Positions 29,673-41,610 of a stretch of DNA of 64,000 nt are shown here, piece after piece (position 1 is the stretch's first letter; each line of letters begins with the position of its first letter). A program made the position numbers and the translations under genes. Source of the DNA: Nematopogon swammerdamellus (taxonomy: Eukaryota > Arthropoda > Insecta > Lepidoptera > Adelidae); contig OX336349.1 of NCBI GenBank assembly GCA_946902875.1, positions 14,159,891 through 14,223,890 on the forward strand, given 5' to 3'. Under the pieces are notes generated by a model. It was given only the letters and a program-made list of their open reading frames with translations. It was not told the origin of the DNA and searched no databases.

Positions 29673-32600
29673 CTTACTACAGAGACCACAGAGCAGCTAT
29701 CGCTGTCCGTCTTCCCCTTGCTCTGTGCTATTGACGCACGTTCGTAGGCAATATTTTGCATGGAGGATAATTTGAGTTGCCCCTCGATTGTTTCGGAGGC
29801 GACAAGACGAGGGAAAGGGACAATTTATTAGCGCAGCCAAGCGCGCGCGGAACAAACACAAATTTGCATAAATGAGCGAGTTAAGCGTATGTAAATTTTC
29901 ATCGTTGTTATTCGTGGAAAGAGAAATTTTTGCGCCGTGTAATTCGGCTGCGTCTGTCGTCGGAACTTTGATCAGCCCGAGAGGGTACTCCGTCAAATGA
30001 TCAAATGTTATTCTTATATGTGTCAATACAACTGTACCGACTCTCTAATCGGGGCATCAACAGGTAAACATACTTTAGCCAAAGTCGATTTTAAATATTT
30101 AAGACACAGCGCTATTCTGTGTTCAAAACGCCCCACAGTAAAATACCTGTTTTTAAACGGTTTTATTTTTAATATTAAACTGGAAGCGGGAGAGGCATCA
30201 GAGGTGTGTTACGCCAGGACAGAGTCAACGTGGCACTTAGATATCCGTTGTTCTGATTACCCTATTGGGACACACTGGTGTTTATTCTTGTACTTGGTCA
30301 CAGCGCCATTTTATTCGGATTAGTGTCTGCATATGCGCCGGGACTCCGCCGCCTCCATCGCAGATGCCTTCGCCACTAAACGACTTGCGGAGTCTAATCT
30401 ATTTTTAATTGTCGCTTAATTGAATTGCGAAGCTTCGTTATAATAAACGATCGAAATAATTAGTTGTTCGGAAACTCCCTTCGCCTTCGCTCTAAGAACT
30501 TTGCCGACAGAACAGAGGGAAGATTGGTTTATTTACAACGGTACGTTAGGATTTAGGCAGACCAAGGAGGGAACGATCTTTTACCTTCGATCATATTTTT
30601 TTTTTCATCTACGCCTTTTACACATTCAGCATTACTTGTTTTACGTAAGTTTGATCTAATCCTAGCTTTTTCCCTTGGCAAATTTTGTTTTATTTTTTTA
30701 TCACCAACCTTCGCGGGCGTTGCCCCATGGAATAAACGATAGAACACTCTTAGAATAGTGAATATTTTGAAAGATTCTAGGGTTTTTAGTAATAACTGAT
30801 TTTTGGGTCTAAGTCGTAAGTCTACGCCGCCGTCTGTCTGTCATACCTTTTTATGAATGTATCTCAAATCATCCCAGTTATAGACAGATGTTGCACTTTA
30901 TAATAGTCGGGAAGGGATGGATTTTGACCTAGGCACCTATCGAATAAAAGCAAACGCCACCAAGTACGAGTCGGACTCGCGCACCAAGGGTTCCGCAATA
31001 CCACGTAATATATTAGTTTTATGTGTGTACCAAAATAATTGCTTTTTAAAAAATAACTAAGCTCCTAAATAAAAAACTACATCAATGGTTTTACTGTTAG
31101 GCAAATCTTTGCTTCTTGTACTTAAAATATTGAATATGCCTTTTTTGCCGCAACTAATATATTGTCGAATAAATTTGTAGTGTTTCTGTAATCTATGACT
31201 TAATATCTACTAACCCTGTTAAAATCAAAATTTTATTTTGAAAAAGGTTTAGCTATAATATCTTTAAGACCACTGAACTTAAAATTGAAAGAAATGAATG
31301 TTTAGAATCCTTACAGTTGGCTCTTTCAAATGATTTGTTAATGCCGACACGATATGTTAATTTAAACTGATTTTTTATGGGACCAAAGTGTTCCTCAATA
31401 TTAATCTAACATATTTTTTTTCTAGCTATTGACTACATAAAAACTTCTAGGTATTGACGGAGAAATTTGAACCAAGGAAATTCCGATACTGGAAGGAGCC
31501 AATTTTCTAGGCGAGGGAGGGGGCTAGGGAGGGGTTTGAACCTTCAAACACCCCCCCCCCCCCCCCTTCCTTCCCCCCTTCGGCACGCCTATGCGTTAGT
31601 GTTGGTTGACCCAACAACATTGTAGCTCACTGCCATTTCCTTTTGTCTGGCTCAGTAGAATCTATCGGATAGCCCCGTAATGAGAACACGAGGAACAAAT
31701 TAAACTTTACCCATCGTATCTCGGACTCGGCCGAACTAGACCGGTAGCCTCTATACGCGTGTGGTCGTTCTCAGTTTTCCAATTAATACAATATACAGGT
31801 TAAATTACTTACAAACATTGTTACTTGTTAAAAGGTCCGCGAATATTTTACGTAATTTTATAGGAAATGTAAAGTGTAAAGTTTAATTACATCGTCAGCC
31901 ACCTTGGATGGCCGTGTTCGATTTTTAGGGCTCCGTATGCATACGAAAGTCATTTATGCATACCAATTACGCCCTTAATGCAATACAAAGCGACGTATTT
32001 GGAAATATTATATTTTCAAATTACTTTTAGGAAACAAATATATATTTCGTGTTTGGTATCTATCAGTCGAAACAAAGTGCAGTTTTCGTATAAATTACTT
32101 ACCAGACGTCAAACTTGTCGCAAAATCTGTCAAATGTTAATGTTTTTGGTCTCTTTTCGTATGTCCCGCCCACCAACGCCCACTGCTGTCTATTTTTCAT
32201 CTAGTCGATAGTCAGCTCCATTTATTGTTTGATTCCAGGTTTTGTTTTATTCGTAGATTCAAATACATCACTTTATTGGTTTATGGGTATTTTCGTAAAT
32301 TAAAAAGAAAGACGGGCTTTGTTTTAGAAAATAGCTTCTTGAGAATTAACGATTTGATGGCGTATCAATAATTTATGCTGATGCATCTGAACTATAGGTA
32401 ATTTATGAGCAAGTAATGAACAAATTTATTTATTTAACATTATAATTAACAAATTCGTAGCAAATATTTCAATTTTATATTTCCACACAATATACCTTTT
32501 TTTTTTCATAAAAAGCGCGACTAATAAGGTGTCTAACGACGCCAATACTTATGACCGTTTTCACCGCCTCCAGTTAAGTCTCATCCAACAGTTATTTGTT

Positions 32601-32826
32601 GGCTAAAGTGATTTTCCATCCATTCGACAGCAGATAACGGGGAGAAAATTCATCCGAACGCGATAAAATCAATCGTTAATATATGTTCCTATCAAATAGT
32701 TTTACTTGTTCATTCGTTCGGATAATTCATTCTGACACCAGTATAACGCTTCCGCAAACAACATGAGATACAGTAGAACCCCGAAGATGCAAAATTTTAT
32801 TTTGTATGCCGACAAACAGTTTAAAC
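29673..32826. other. 3-kb stretch with few repeats and no recognised gene
   Basis: The longest interval with little recognised repeat content. It includes an octamer-like ATTTGCATAAAT at about 29861 and AT-rich homeodomain-type sites around 30405-30460. A LINE-type phrase GTACGAGTCGGACTCGCGCA lies at about 30964 and a run of 16 C at 31551-31566. Open frames (for example 29997-30323) show no known motif. It could contain regulatory DNA; that is inference only. Confidence 0.45.
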
Positions 32827-32921
32827 AGCGTAATCGGTGTTGTGCTGCAAGAACTTCGCAAATTACAGCACGACACCGACTGCCACGTTTAGTAAAGTAT
32901 TCGGACAAGATAACTATCAAG
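32827..32921 (-). repeat. Family C hairpin fragment
   Basis: AGCGTAATCGGTGTTGTGCTG through CAGCACGACACCGAC to TATTCGGACAAGATAACTAT. The right arm carries one base change. Confidence 0.7.
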
Positions 32922-34107
32922 TTTTAAACGTAAATGGTTCAAGGCAATCTTATGTGAGTTAAGCACCGCAGGCCGCACAAGCTAAAAGCTAATACCAAAC
33001 CAAAATGTTTGCACACTATAACTAGGGGTACTCACCAACTAATGAGATGCATAATGAACCAATTTGTCCGTAATAAAGAAGAAGTATTATTATTATTATA
33101 TAACCGGTGCCCGTAATGTAAATAGGGAGATTGACCATCATGCTGTAAATAATAATGTTCTTGAGAGTGGTAATATAGAGTAATTATTTGTAAGTAAATA
33201 TAATACCTTCTAAGGTACCTACAAACAAATCGTTATGACTTAAAAAGTTTGCCAGTTTTTTTCGCATTGAATTATAACTGAATGAGATTATACAATAAAT
33301 GATACGTCAATTGGTTAAGCTGTTATAGAGTTTATCCGTTAATCCGAAAAAAAAGAAACAACAGTAAAGTGAAATTAAGTGCGAAGAATAGATTAGTAGA
33401 GCATGATGGTGACAAATAGGTAGCAATCGCGAGAGAATGCTGAAATAGAAACCGGATCGACGAAGAGCGCTCCATCAGTTTTGTGGATGACGTCATCGCC
33501 TGCCAGAGATCTTTTAAATTCAAGATAGGAGAAAAAGCTGATTCTGAGTCACGCTGACCATCAGCGCTGATTGGCGAATATGTATTGTTATGGACCAAGT
33601 CAGCGCTGAGCAGCATCGAATCCGGGCTGAGAGGTCAGCGCCGTGCAGTCGCGTTCGTCTCGTCAGCGCCGAATCAAAGTTATCCTCAGCCTAAATGAGA
33701 TTTATTATTTCAATAAGGATTTGATTTTATTTAATTTATGAGTTTTAGAAAACCTTCATTCAAGTTGTAGTTGACAATACCTGTGCTGCGAAAAATGTTT
33801 CTGTTGCTCATAAAAAAATATTACATAAAGAAATTCCAAAGATAAATTACAAAGTCACGTTGTGTTTTCTAGGTAATTTTTGAGTAAACGTTTTGTTACC
33901 CGTCACCTGTGAAGTAAAGCGCGGCGATGAATCCTGTACACTTAACAATTCAAAATTGTTGTTAGGAAGATTAACTAGAAAAAATTACATTGCATATGTT
34001 CGCCTTCACGACCACAGATCGTACCACACATTCGTATTTTATTTTTATTTTTTTTATATATTATATATTTTATTATTATTTTATATATTTTTTTATATTA
34101 GCTTCCG
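32922..34107. other. No gene; cluster of TCAGCGC motifs at 33561-33670
   Basis: TCAGCGCT or TCAGCGCC occurs four times (33561, 33600, 33635, 33663) in about 110 bp of otherwise AT-rich DNA. No gene recognised on either strand. Confidence 0.5.
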
Positions 34108-34305
34108 AACTGGGTGGCTCTGCCCGAGGTCGAAGCCGCAGGCGCAGCCAATTTCACCGCCGAGGAGGTGCCAGTCCGGCTTGGAGGTGGACTAATGTCG
34201 CTGGGGAAAAGCTATTAATATTAACCCGCGATTTGAAGATCCGTGGATTGTAGGAGTGGGGAAAGATATTCCCTGGGAGCCCGTTCCACACCTTTGCAGT
34301 GTCGT
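34108..34305 (-). pseudogene. LINE ORF2 C-terminal/3' fragment (minus)
   Basis: On the minus strand this matches the same region as 36490-36836: TGCAAAGGTGTGGAACGGGC, CTACAATCCACGGATCTTCA, AGCTTTTCCCCAGCGA, GGCACCTCCTCGGCGG, AGCCACCCAGTTCGG. In translation the block resembles the '..F..RTSRIWNSLP...' end of LINE ORF2, with stops and shifts. The second copy lies 2.3 kb away in opposite orientation. Confidence 0.6.
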
Positions 34306-34520
34306 ATAATATATACCTACTCAAGATAATGTAATCCTAATTATAATACATGCAGAACCTGTAACGACCGACGCACCGTTGTCGATTCTATATTCGCTCA
34401 TACATAAGTCGAGATATACTCAATCAATTCACATGGCGTTTTTGCTGACCGTTTCTGGCAATATCCTAATTTGCCGCGAAGCCAAACCTGTTACAAGGTT
34501 TTATTAATAATAATGTTATA

Positions 34521-35667
34521 CAGGGTGACCCAGTTATAGTAGTCCAAAAATTTTTTTTAGATGGAGGACATCATGTTGACACATTTAAAAACAACATTAG
34601 TTCCGCGAAAATCAATAGTTTAGATGTTATGATTTTTTTTTAACTTTTTTTGAAATTTCTCTATTTTAGTCACATTAACCGCTCTAGTTGGATATCTATT
34701 CCACAAAATCGAATGAAAATTGGTATGGAAGTAGAGGAGACATGTAGCTAGTACGTAATGAATAGTTTTAAGGTTACTCCTAGACTGTTCTGTTTATATA
34801 GCCCTTTCAGTGAATTTTTGTTCAGATTACATTAAAACTGATGAATTTTTTTAAAAATCACTGTGAAAAAAAAAGTACTACCGGAGATTTGCCCATGCCC
34901 TTAAAAACTACCTATACATATCACAATTCTCCAGACCAAAAATTGTAGTGGTGTAATAATTGTAACATATTCAAAATTAACATTTTTTGTACAAAGTCAC
35001 TGCAATAAAAAGTGACGATTACCTTAATTTTTAAAATCTTATTTTTTTCACAACGTTAGTTCAACTACAATTTCACATTATTCACAAACCTGTCTCTAAC
35101 AGCGCTAGTCTACACATAAAAACTATTTATTAATGTTAAAAAAAATTTTTTTATTTTTTTATTAAGGTAATCGTCACTTTTTATTGTAGTGACTTTGTAC
35201 ACATTATGTTAATTTTGAATATGTTACAATTATTACACCACTACAATTTTTGGTCTGGAGAATTGTGATATGTATAGGTAGTTTTTAAGGGCATGGGCAA
35301 ATCTCCGGTAGTACTTTTTTTTTCACAGTGATTTTTCAAAAATTAATCAGTTTTAATGTAATCTGAACAAAAATTCACTGAAAGGGCTATAGAAACAGTA
35401 CAGTCTAGGAGTAAACCTTAAAACTATTCATTACGTACTAGCTACATGTCTCCTCTACTTCCATACCAATTTTCATTCGATTTTGTGGAATAGATATCCA
35501 ACTAGAGCGGTTAATGTGACTAAAATAGAGAAATTTCAAAAAAAGTTTAAAAAAATCATAACTTCTAAACTATTGATTTTCGCGGAACTAATGTTGTTTT
35601 TAAATGAGTCAACATGATGTCCTCCATCTAAAAAAAATTTTTGGACTACTATAACTGGGCCACCCTG
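34521..35667. mobile_element. Palindromic MITE, copy 1 (TA target site)
   Basis: Ends CAGGGTGACCCAGTTATAGT and its near-complement ACTATAACTGGGCCACCCTG are flanked by TA on both sides. Arms of about 520 bp mirror each other almost exactly around an asymmetric centre (about 35045-35150, containing CAGCGCTAGTCTACAC). There is no coding frame. TA duplication and CAGGGTG ends suggest mobilisation by a Tc1/mariner-type transposase, but the long arms make it a foldback element. The flanking TA could also be part of longer local TATA sequence. Confidence 0.85.
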
Positions 35668-36489
35668 TATAATACATTATTTTATCTACTTAATTCGTGT
35701 GTTTTACTATTAATCAATATTTCCAATAATCCCGTCCCACAAATCTCAAGAAAGTCCGATATCTAATAGAATTGTAGGTCGCTTCATCGTCACAGGCTGA
35801 TGGGACGTCGGCAACGATTAGTTCCGTCTGGCGCCCTCTAGCCATGGACTAGACAATACTGGACACGGCACGGAATCAGTAATGAATTACCAATAGGAAA
35901 CACTACATCTATGAAACGTTTTACAAGAACTTATCAATAGGTAACAAGTTACACCAATTACTATGGCAAAGTACAAAGAACAAGGAGCAAAGCTAAAAAA
36001 ATACTTTAACTCTAAGGTAATTTATCGCGAAGTACGTAATTACTTAGATACACTTTGACATAGTTATCAGTGTATTTTGTGTATATGGGTGTAACCAATG
36101 GCATTCACAATCCCCGTGCATCACAGAATGTTATGTTCATGGGCATCGCTAGACACCTATGCACTTGTGGGTGAAACGATGCCACAAGAGCTCTATCCAT
36201 AAAAACATAGACGTTTGCCGCCGGTTCCGCTGCAGGCATTGCCGGGTTTGAGTGAAAGTTTCAGAACTATGCTTATCTATAAGTTATATATTCTATCACG
36301 AACTTTCACCCGTTGCAAGCTGACGGTCATTTTTATAATAGTAAGAAAAAAATTGTGTAAAATTATAAAATGCTTAAGTTTTACGAGTGTTAACCGTTGT
36401 GTGAAATTTCTAGCCTCTTCGATAATCGTAGAAATTATAAACATGGGGTAAGATAGAGGCACAGATCAATACCATGTATCCTGATAAAT
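35668..36489. other. No recognisable gene
   Basis: No family motif seen. Short open frames at 36215-36462 on both strands overlap each other and are likely chance. Confidence 0.45.
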
Positions 36490-36836
36490 ACCAGAGGAAC
36501 TAGCTTCCCTTATCCCTCCTCCTCTTGTTCGCATTCGCCAAACTCGCCATACTCTCGCGGAACAGCCCTTTGTACCCGCCAGAGAGTTTTTCGAACGGCA
36601 CGATTCTTTAGATCATTGTTGTGTGGCACTGCAAAGGTGTGGAACGAGCTTCCAGGTAATATCTTCGCCTACTACTACAATCCACGGAGCTTGAAATAGC
36701 GGATTAACAGCCTTTCCCCAGCGATCTTCCTTAGTCCACCTACGAGCCGGAATTGCACCTCCTCGGGGTGACGGGGGTTAACTGTGCCTGAAGCTTCGAC
36801 CTCAAGCACAGCCACCCAGTTCGGGTGCAATAAAAA
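36490..36836 (+). pseudogene. LINE ORF2 C-terminal/3' fragment (plus)
   Basis: Translation in mixed frames gives pieces like RTLAEQPFVPARESF, then VALQRCGTSF, then GNIFAYYYNPRSLK and INSLSPAIF. This is the usual end of a LINE ORF2, with stops and at least two frame shifts. It is followed by TTCGACCTCAAGCACAGCCA, which is shared with the inverted copy at 34108-34305. There is no RT domain. Confidence 0.65.
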
Positions 36837-36846
36837 AACTAATGTT

Positions 36847-36958
36847 ATTTTTTTTTATCGAAACTGACACAGTTTGCTCACGGAGGTTGGCTACATCACC
36901 TAGAACATCCACGATGTCAGCCCATAACACCGGGTGAACTAGGTGCCATGTCAGTGCC
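36847..36958 (-). repeat. SINE-A tail fragment
   Basis: Poly(T), ATCGAAACTGACACAG, then a 12-bp-type insertion (TTTGCTCACGGA) before GGTTGGCTACATCACC, continuing to GGTGCCATGTCAGTGC. Confidence 0.8.
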
Positions 36959-37173
36959 CTTTAGTTTCCTCCTAAATTTTTTATCTTCATATTATGACTC
37001 AGACCTACAAATGCTAATTCTGCCACGTGCCTTCTTAGTTCGTGGTGCTAAACGCAGGCGCTCTCAAATCGCTTCTCCGTCTGAGAATTGGTCGCAGCTA
37101 ATCGTTTTACTTGTCTTTGCACTTATGCAATTTTATTTGTATTAAATAATATAAGAGGTGATTGCATATTAAT

Positions 37174-38935
37174 TGAAATGAAATGAAATGAAATGAAATG
37201 AAATGAAAATTATTTTATTTAGAAAAGTGTTTAAGCCTATTTTACAATCATGTCTCCTGCCCTAGAGAAACTCTGTCTTGCAGGAAGACTTGTTTTATAG
37301 AATAACACGTATATATTAATTACATGATGGCGCTCTTATTGAGTTTAATAAAATAAGTTTCATATAAAATTAAGATTAAAATGGGATAGAGTATAGACAT
37401 TATGATGTTCTTAGTTTTTAGTAATAGGAAAGTTAGTTCTATAGTTGTTAGTTTTTTTTTTTTTTTTTTTCTATTAGATTTTCTTTGTGTTTTGTGTTTT
37501 AGTTGTTTGTTAAGCATTAGTTAATTTTGTTAAATATATAAATTAATTGAATGATTTTAATTAGCTATCCATTAAATGTTATACAGTTTTGTTAAGACAA
37601 AACAGCAAGTAAGTCTTCAGTAGCTTCGTAATTTAGTGTTTTCAGCCATGAGAGAATTTCCTGTTTGCGACGTTTGCCAGTTTTCTCTTGAAAATTACAG
37701 CATTTTATAGCTTTGTTATATAGGTGGTTACTTAGGAAAATATTGAATCTTTGGGCGAAGGTTGTGTGTAAACGATTTGTCTGTGGATTTTCTCGGTTCC
37801 TCGTGTTAGGTCTATCTGTTATAGCAGTACTTTTAGTTTGTTGCACAGCAAAAATAGTATTATATATGTACAATTGCCTCACAGATAGCATTCCAGTCTC
37901 TAGAAGCAGGTCTTGTGTGCCATACCTGTAAGGTTTTTTAAATAGAACTTTTAGAGCTGTGCGTTGGGCGCGCTCAGCCTCGATTAAATAGGTTTTAGCT
38001 GCACCTCCCCAGACTGTTAAACAATAGGCAATAATGGGTTCGGCGACAGCCCTAAATACTGTTTTTATTGTTTGCACGGTGGCACAGTTTCGAATTGATT
38101 TGAAAAAGTAGGTCAGCTTTCTGAGTCTATTTGCTACAATTTCTATGTGAAACCGCCACGTTAGGTGCTTGTCTATTGTAACTCCCAAATACTTAAACTG
38201 ATTTACCCTTTCTAATATTTCACAGATGCATGTACCTGATATGGGGCAACTTGTGTCATGAAGTTTAAGCTTATGTGTACTGTCCGGTTGTCCTGCTGCA
38301 TTTATAGAGAAACACATGTATTTAGTTTTTGCGGAGTTCAGTGTGAGAAGATTATTTTCTAGCCATGTTTTTGTTTTAATTAGACCTTTTCCTGCATTTT
38401 CGAATATTTCTGCCCATGTCCTACCCGAGAATAATAGAACTGTGTCGTCCGCATAGGTAATGATTTGACAGTTGTGTAGTGTAAGGTTACAGAGGTTATT
38501 TATATAAATTAGGAACAGTAAAGGACCCAGCACACTGCCTTGAGGGACGCCATAATTTATCTCAGCAGTTTTGCTTTTATAATCGCCTATTTTAACTAAT
38601 TGATGCCTATTTTTTAAATAGGTATGGAACCATTTTAAAGGTAGACCTCTAATACCAATTTTTTCCATTTTAATTAGTAGTATGGGTATTGATACTGTGT
38701 CAAACGCCTTGGCAAGATCCAGAAATACTGCTAGAGTTTTTTGGCCCCTGTCAAGGCGTTCGACAGTGTATTGGGTTAGACAATTAACTGCATTTTCGCA
38801 CGATCGTTTTGGCCTAAAACCATATTGGTTATTCGACAGAAGGTTTTTGTTTTCTAAAAAGCACATTAATCTGGTTTTCACTATTTTTTCTAATATTTTT
38901 GATAGGGTAGGAATTGTAACTGTACCTACTCATGC
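37174..38935 (-). mobile_element. 5'-truncated LINE with (ATTTC)n tail
   Basis: The element runs on the minus strand from about 38935 to a (CATTT)n-type 3' tail at 37174-37206. The reverse transcriptase frame begins abruptly inside the domain (IPTLSKILEKIVK just upstream of the first listed codon, stop before it), so the endonuclease and RT N-terminus are lost. A simple-repeat tail instead of poly(A) is usual in CR1/jockey-group elements. The 3' untranslated region is about 380 bp. A similar 3' end with a (TCAAA)n tail is at 46188-46330. Confidence 0.8.
37592..38881 (-). CDS. Non-LTR retrotransposon reverse transcriptase (truncated)
   Basis: A 429-residue open frame without stops. Residues 19-28 (QYGFRPKRSC) and motif A FLDLAKAFD (53-61, with catalytic Asp55) are present. 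Motif B is GVPQGSVLGPLLF (111-123) and the catalytic YADD is at 143-146. The thumb-side motif FKYLGVTID is near 229-237. The enzyme copies element RNA into DNA at the nicked target in target-primed reverse transcription. The protein is probably not made as such: the true ORF2 would carry an N-terminal endonuclease, missing here. The last 190 residues are the Trp/Cys-containing C-terminal region of jockey/CR1-type ORF2. The lack of stops suggests a fairly young copy. Clade assignment within jockey/CR1 is not certain. Confidence 0.85.
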   Translation of the reverse strand: MKTRLMCFLENKNLLSNNQYGFRPKRSCENAVNCLTQYTVERLDRGQKTLAVFLDLAKAFDTVSIPILLIKMEKIGIRGLPLKWFHTYLKNRHQLVKIGDYKSKTAEINYGVPQGSVLGPLLFLIYINNLCNLTLHNCQIITYADDTVLLFSGRTWAEIFENAGKGLIKTKTWLENNLLTLNSAKTKYMCFSINAAGQPDSTHKLKLHDTSCPISGTCICEILERVNQFKYLGVTIDKHLTWRFHIEIVANRLRKLTYFFKSIRNCATVQTIKTVFRAVAEPIIAYCLTVWGGAAKTYLIEAERAQRTALKVLFKKPYRYGTQDLLLETGMLSVRQLYIYNTIFAVQQTKSTAITDRPNTRNRENPQTNRLHTTFAQRFNIFLSNHLYNKAIKCCNFQEKTGKRRKQEILSWLKTLNYEATEDLLAVLS

Positions 38936-38939
38936 ATAT

Positions 38940-39499
38940 TTATCATTAAGGTAGGCAGAGACAGGGATATAAGAGTAAATCCCTACACAAACGTCTGATG
39001 CCTCTTTCACCTAAGATAATATGTACCGAATTTTTCACCAAATCTATCTAAATATAGAAGGCACATTAACCACAATATGAAATGTAGCAAGACATAAAAT
39101 TCCATACTATTTAGGGATCCGTGACCTCCTGTCCCTTTTAATTTCCATCAGACCCTCATCAAGCAGCACTGCCACCGCCGAAACCGAAAATGAGTTCGTT
39201 TAGTGCGGTGGCGGGATCAAAGAAAGTTTTGATTGATTTTTGACAGGTTTTACTGAGGATTACTTTAAAAATAAGGATATCCTAAGTACGCGCAGTTACC
39301 AAAGTTATATGAAAAAAATTCAATAAATACATTCGTACAGAACTTATTAATACAACATGAAACTGGAACAAAAACTAGGTCTGCACTCTTAGCTGTTGCT
39401 GAGTTATGGCGTGTTCTGGCCTGGGGCTGAACTTAAAATCAGTGCTGAATACAGTGAAAATGTTAATTAGATTCAGCATAGGCTGTGTCTTGTCCCTTT
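38940..39499. other. No recognisable gene
   Basis: Nothing recognised; the interval lies between the LINE truncation point and a family F copy. Confidence 0.45.
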
Positions 39500-39620
39500 G
39501 TAGGGTTCCGTACCGTAAAGCCTACGCCGTCTGTCTGTCCGTCTCTCTGTGGGCTGCATCTTTTGAAATAGTACTAGGCGCCTTTATGGTATCCGAGATT
39601 TTCTATTCCTCAATTTTAGG
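39500..39620 (-). repeat. Family F 3' end
   Basis: TAGGGTTCCGTACCGTAAAG then CCTACGCCGTCTGTCTGTCC. Minus-strand F terminus, short and diverged on its inner side. Confidence 0.55.
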
Positions 39621-41194
39621 CTAGAGTTTGTACCCTTGCCCTGGCGACGCTTTTAAGCGTTCAAGATAGGAACTTAAAAGGTGAGAAGGTTTTGAAATTC
39701 CATCCCTTTAAGCATCAAACGGCCACTCTGTAGAGACATCCTCGCTTTTACTGTTAATCTAGTCCGTACAATGGAAAGGGCGAGTGAAAGCCAAAAACTT
39801 CCGTGAACATTCTGACTTGTGACAGGTTGTGATTGATGCTTCGCTAACGGTCTTCCATTTTCCCTCTCTACCTTCGTAAGGTTGGCGTCACACATCGTTG
39901 AAAAGAGTTCTTTTCTTTACATCTAGGTGTATTTTTTGTTAAATCTTTGCACCTGGTTTTCAAGATTCCGTGTCAAAAATGGTACAAAATGGTGATAAAT
40001 TTTGGCAAAAGATTTCCCTGCTCTTCCTTAAACACCTACTTACTATCATTTTATAATATTACGTTTTGTTTATAGACATCCAGAGATACCAGCCTTGCGG
40101 CTACAAAATCCAGACGTCTACACCTGCACGCTTGCGAGTACAGTGATCATGTATGCCTTCCTTAAACAATGCATTTCTGAAGGGGATAACGTAAAATAAC
40201 ATAACGAACCATGCTGAATATTCACTTAGGTCTTGAGACTTATACCTTGTCCCGCCCTCCAGCCAGGAATTCTCCCACAACGGCCAGACCGAAGAAATCA
40301 AAGAGCGCGGTTATTTGTCAGTAGGGCGAACACACGCACAGGACAGGACAGTCTGAAGCCAATATTAAAGTATTCGAGTATTTGAGAGAGGATAAGTCTT
40401 ATAATATAATATTCTCAGTCCAAATTGAGTGCTCTTTATGGCAAAATAGGCCACAACACTGAACTCTGAAAAACGCTATCACTCACACGAATACTTGTTC
40501 GTAACTCAGGATGTTTAAGTTGGGTGTTTTCTTTTACTGCAGTGCGTAAGCAGACTTGTTGCAGAATACGATTTATTGCATTCAACCTTGCTTGCACACT
40601 CTATTAATGTTAGCGTATAGGTCTTTACATTGATTTATTTCACCCGAGTGACCTGAAACTCAGAACGTTTGCATCGAGAGGCCTAATCACTAAGCTACCG
40701 GCCACCTAATCCATTAAATTAAAACAAACAGAATTTTGTGCTGAATAGCCTTCATATGAAAGAAGACTTGTTCGGTGGGGTTTCGTTTTCACTATATCGT
40801 TTTCGCCTTTATTTTACCTACTGTTTTATTTATTAATATTTCCGTAAATTGACAAGGTTTTATTCGTAATAATCTTGTCTATATGATGGTCAGATGATAG
40901 AATGCGGGAGTCTAGTAAGACCTACATGGCCTCTACTTTGACCCGACTGCTAAAAAAATTTAGGAAACGGAAAGATGAGTAGAAAATGCCGTAGTCGGGC
41001 TATCTCAGTGTGGAACGATTCTTCGATACAATGGGATGGGTCTATTCGAATCCTTCTACACGACCAACCATAGCATTTACAAATTAATCATTCCTTGATT
41101 CCTTAATTTTTTAGCAGTCTCGTTTTATAATTTTTGATTTTATTTTATACTTTTTAATTTCAAACCATTAAGTAGGTATGTAGGTATGGTATAT
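39621..41194. other. No gene; repeat G minus copy at 40262-40370
   Basis: 40262-40370 is the inverted counterpart of 19347-19497 (GAAGAAATCAAAGAGCGCGG, TTATTTGTCA, GGACAGTCTGAAGCCAATAT). It lacks the second hairpin arm. A degenerate tRNA-like sequence may lie on the minus strand at about 40640-40710 (TAGCTTAGTGATTAGG). No gene seen. Confidence 0.5.
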
Positions 41195-41383
41195 TTTTTT
41201 AAATCATACATACATACACACACCCTTACATACATTCATACATACATACATACATTACATACATACATACATACATACATACATGCATACATACCCACAT
41301 ACATACATACATTCATACATACCCACATACATACATACATACATACACACACCCTTACATACATTCATACATACATACACACA

Positions 41384-41414
<31 letters not shown>

Positions 41415-41610
41415 CATACATACCCACATACATACATACATTCATACATACATACATTCATACATACCCACACACATACATACATACATACACACATACA
41501 TACATACATACATATATACCCACATACATACATACATTCATACATACATACATTCATACATACCCACATACATACATACACACATACATACACACGTCCA
41601 TACATACGCG
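41195..41610. repeat. (CATA)n microsatellite with higher-order structure
   Basis: About 415 bp of CATA repeats interrupted regularly by CACACCCTTACATACATTC and CCCACATACATACATAC variants. Two larger blocks recur: about 41212-41280 with 41340-41410, and about 41422-41470 with 41518-41566. Long open frames in several phases (His/Thr/Tyr/Ile repeats) are artefacts of the 4-bp unit. Confidence 0.95.
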
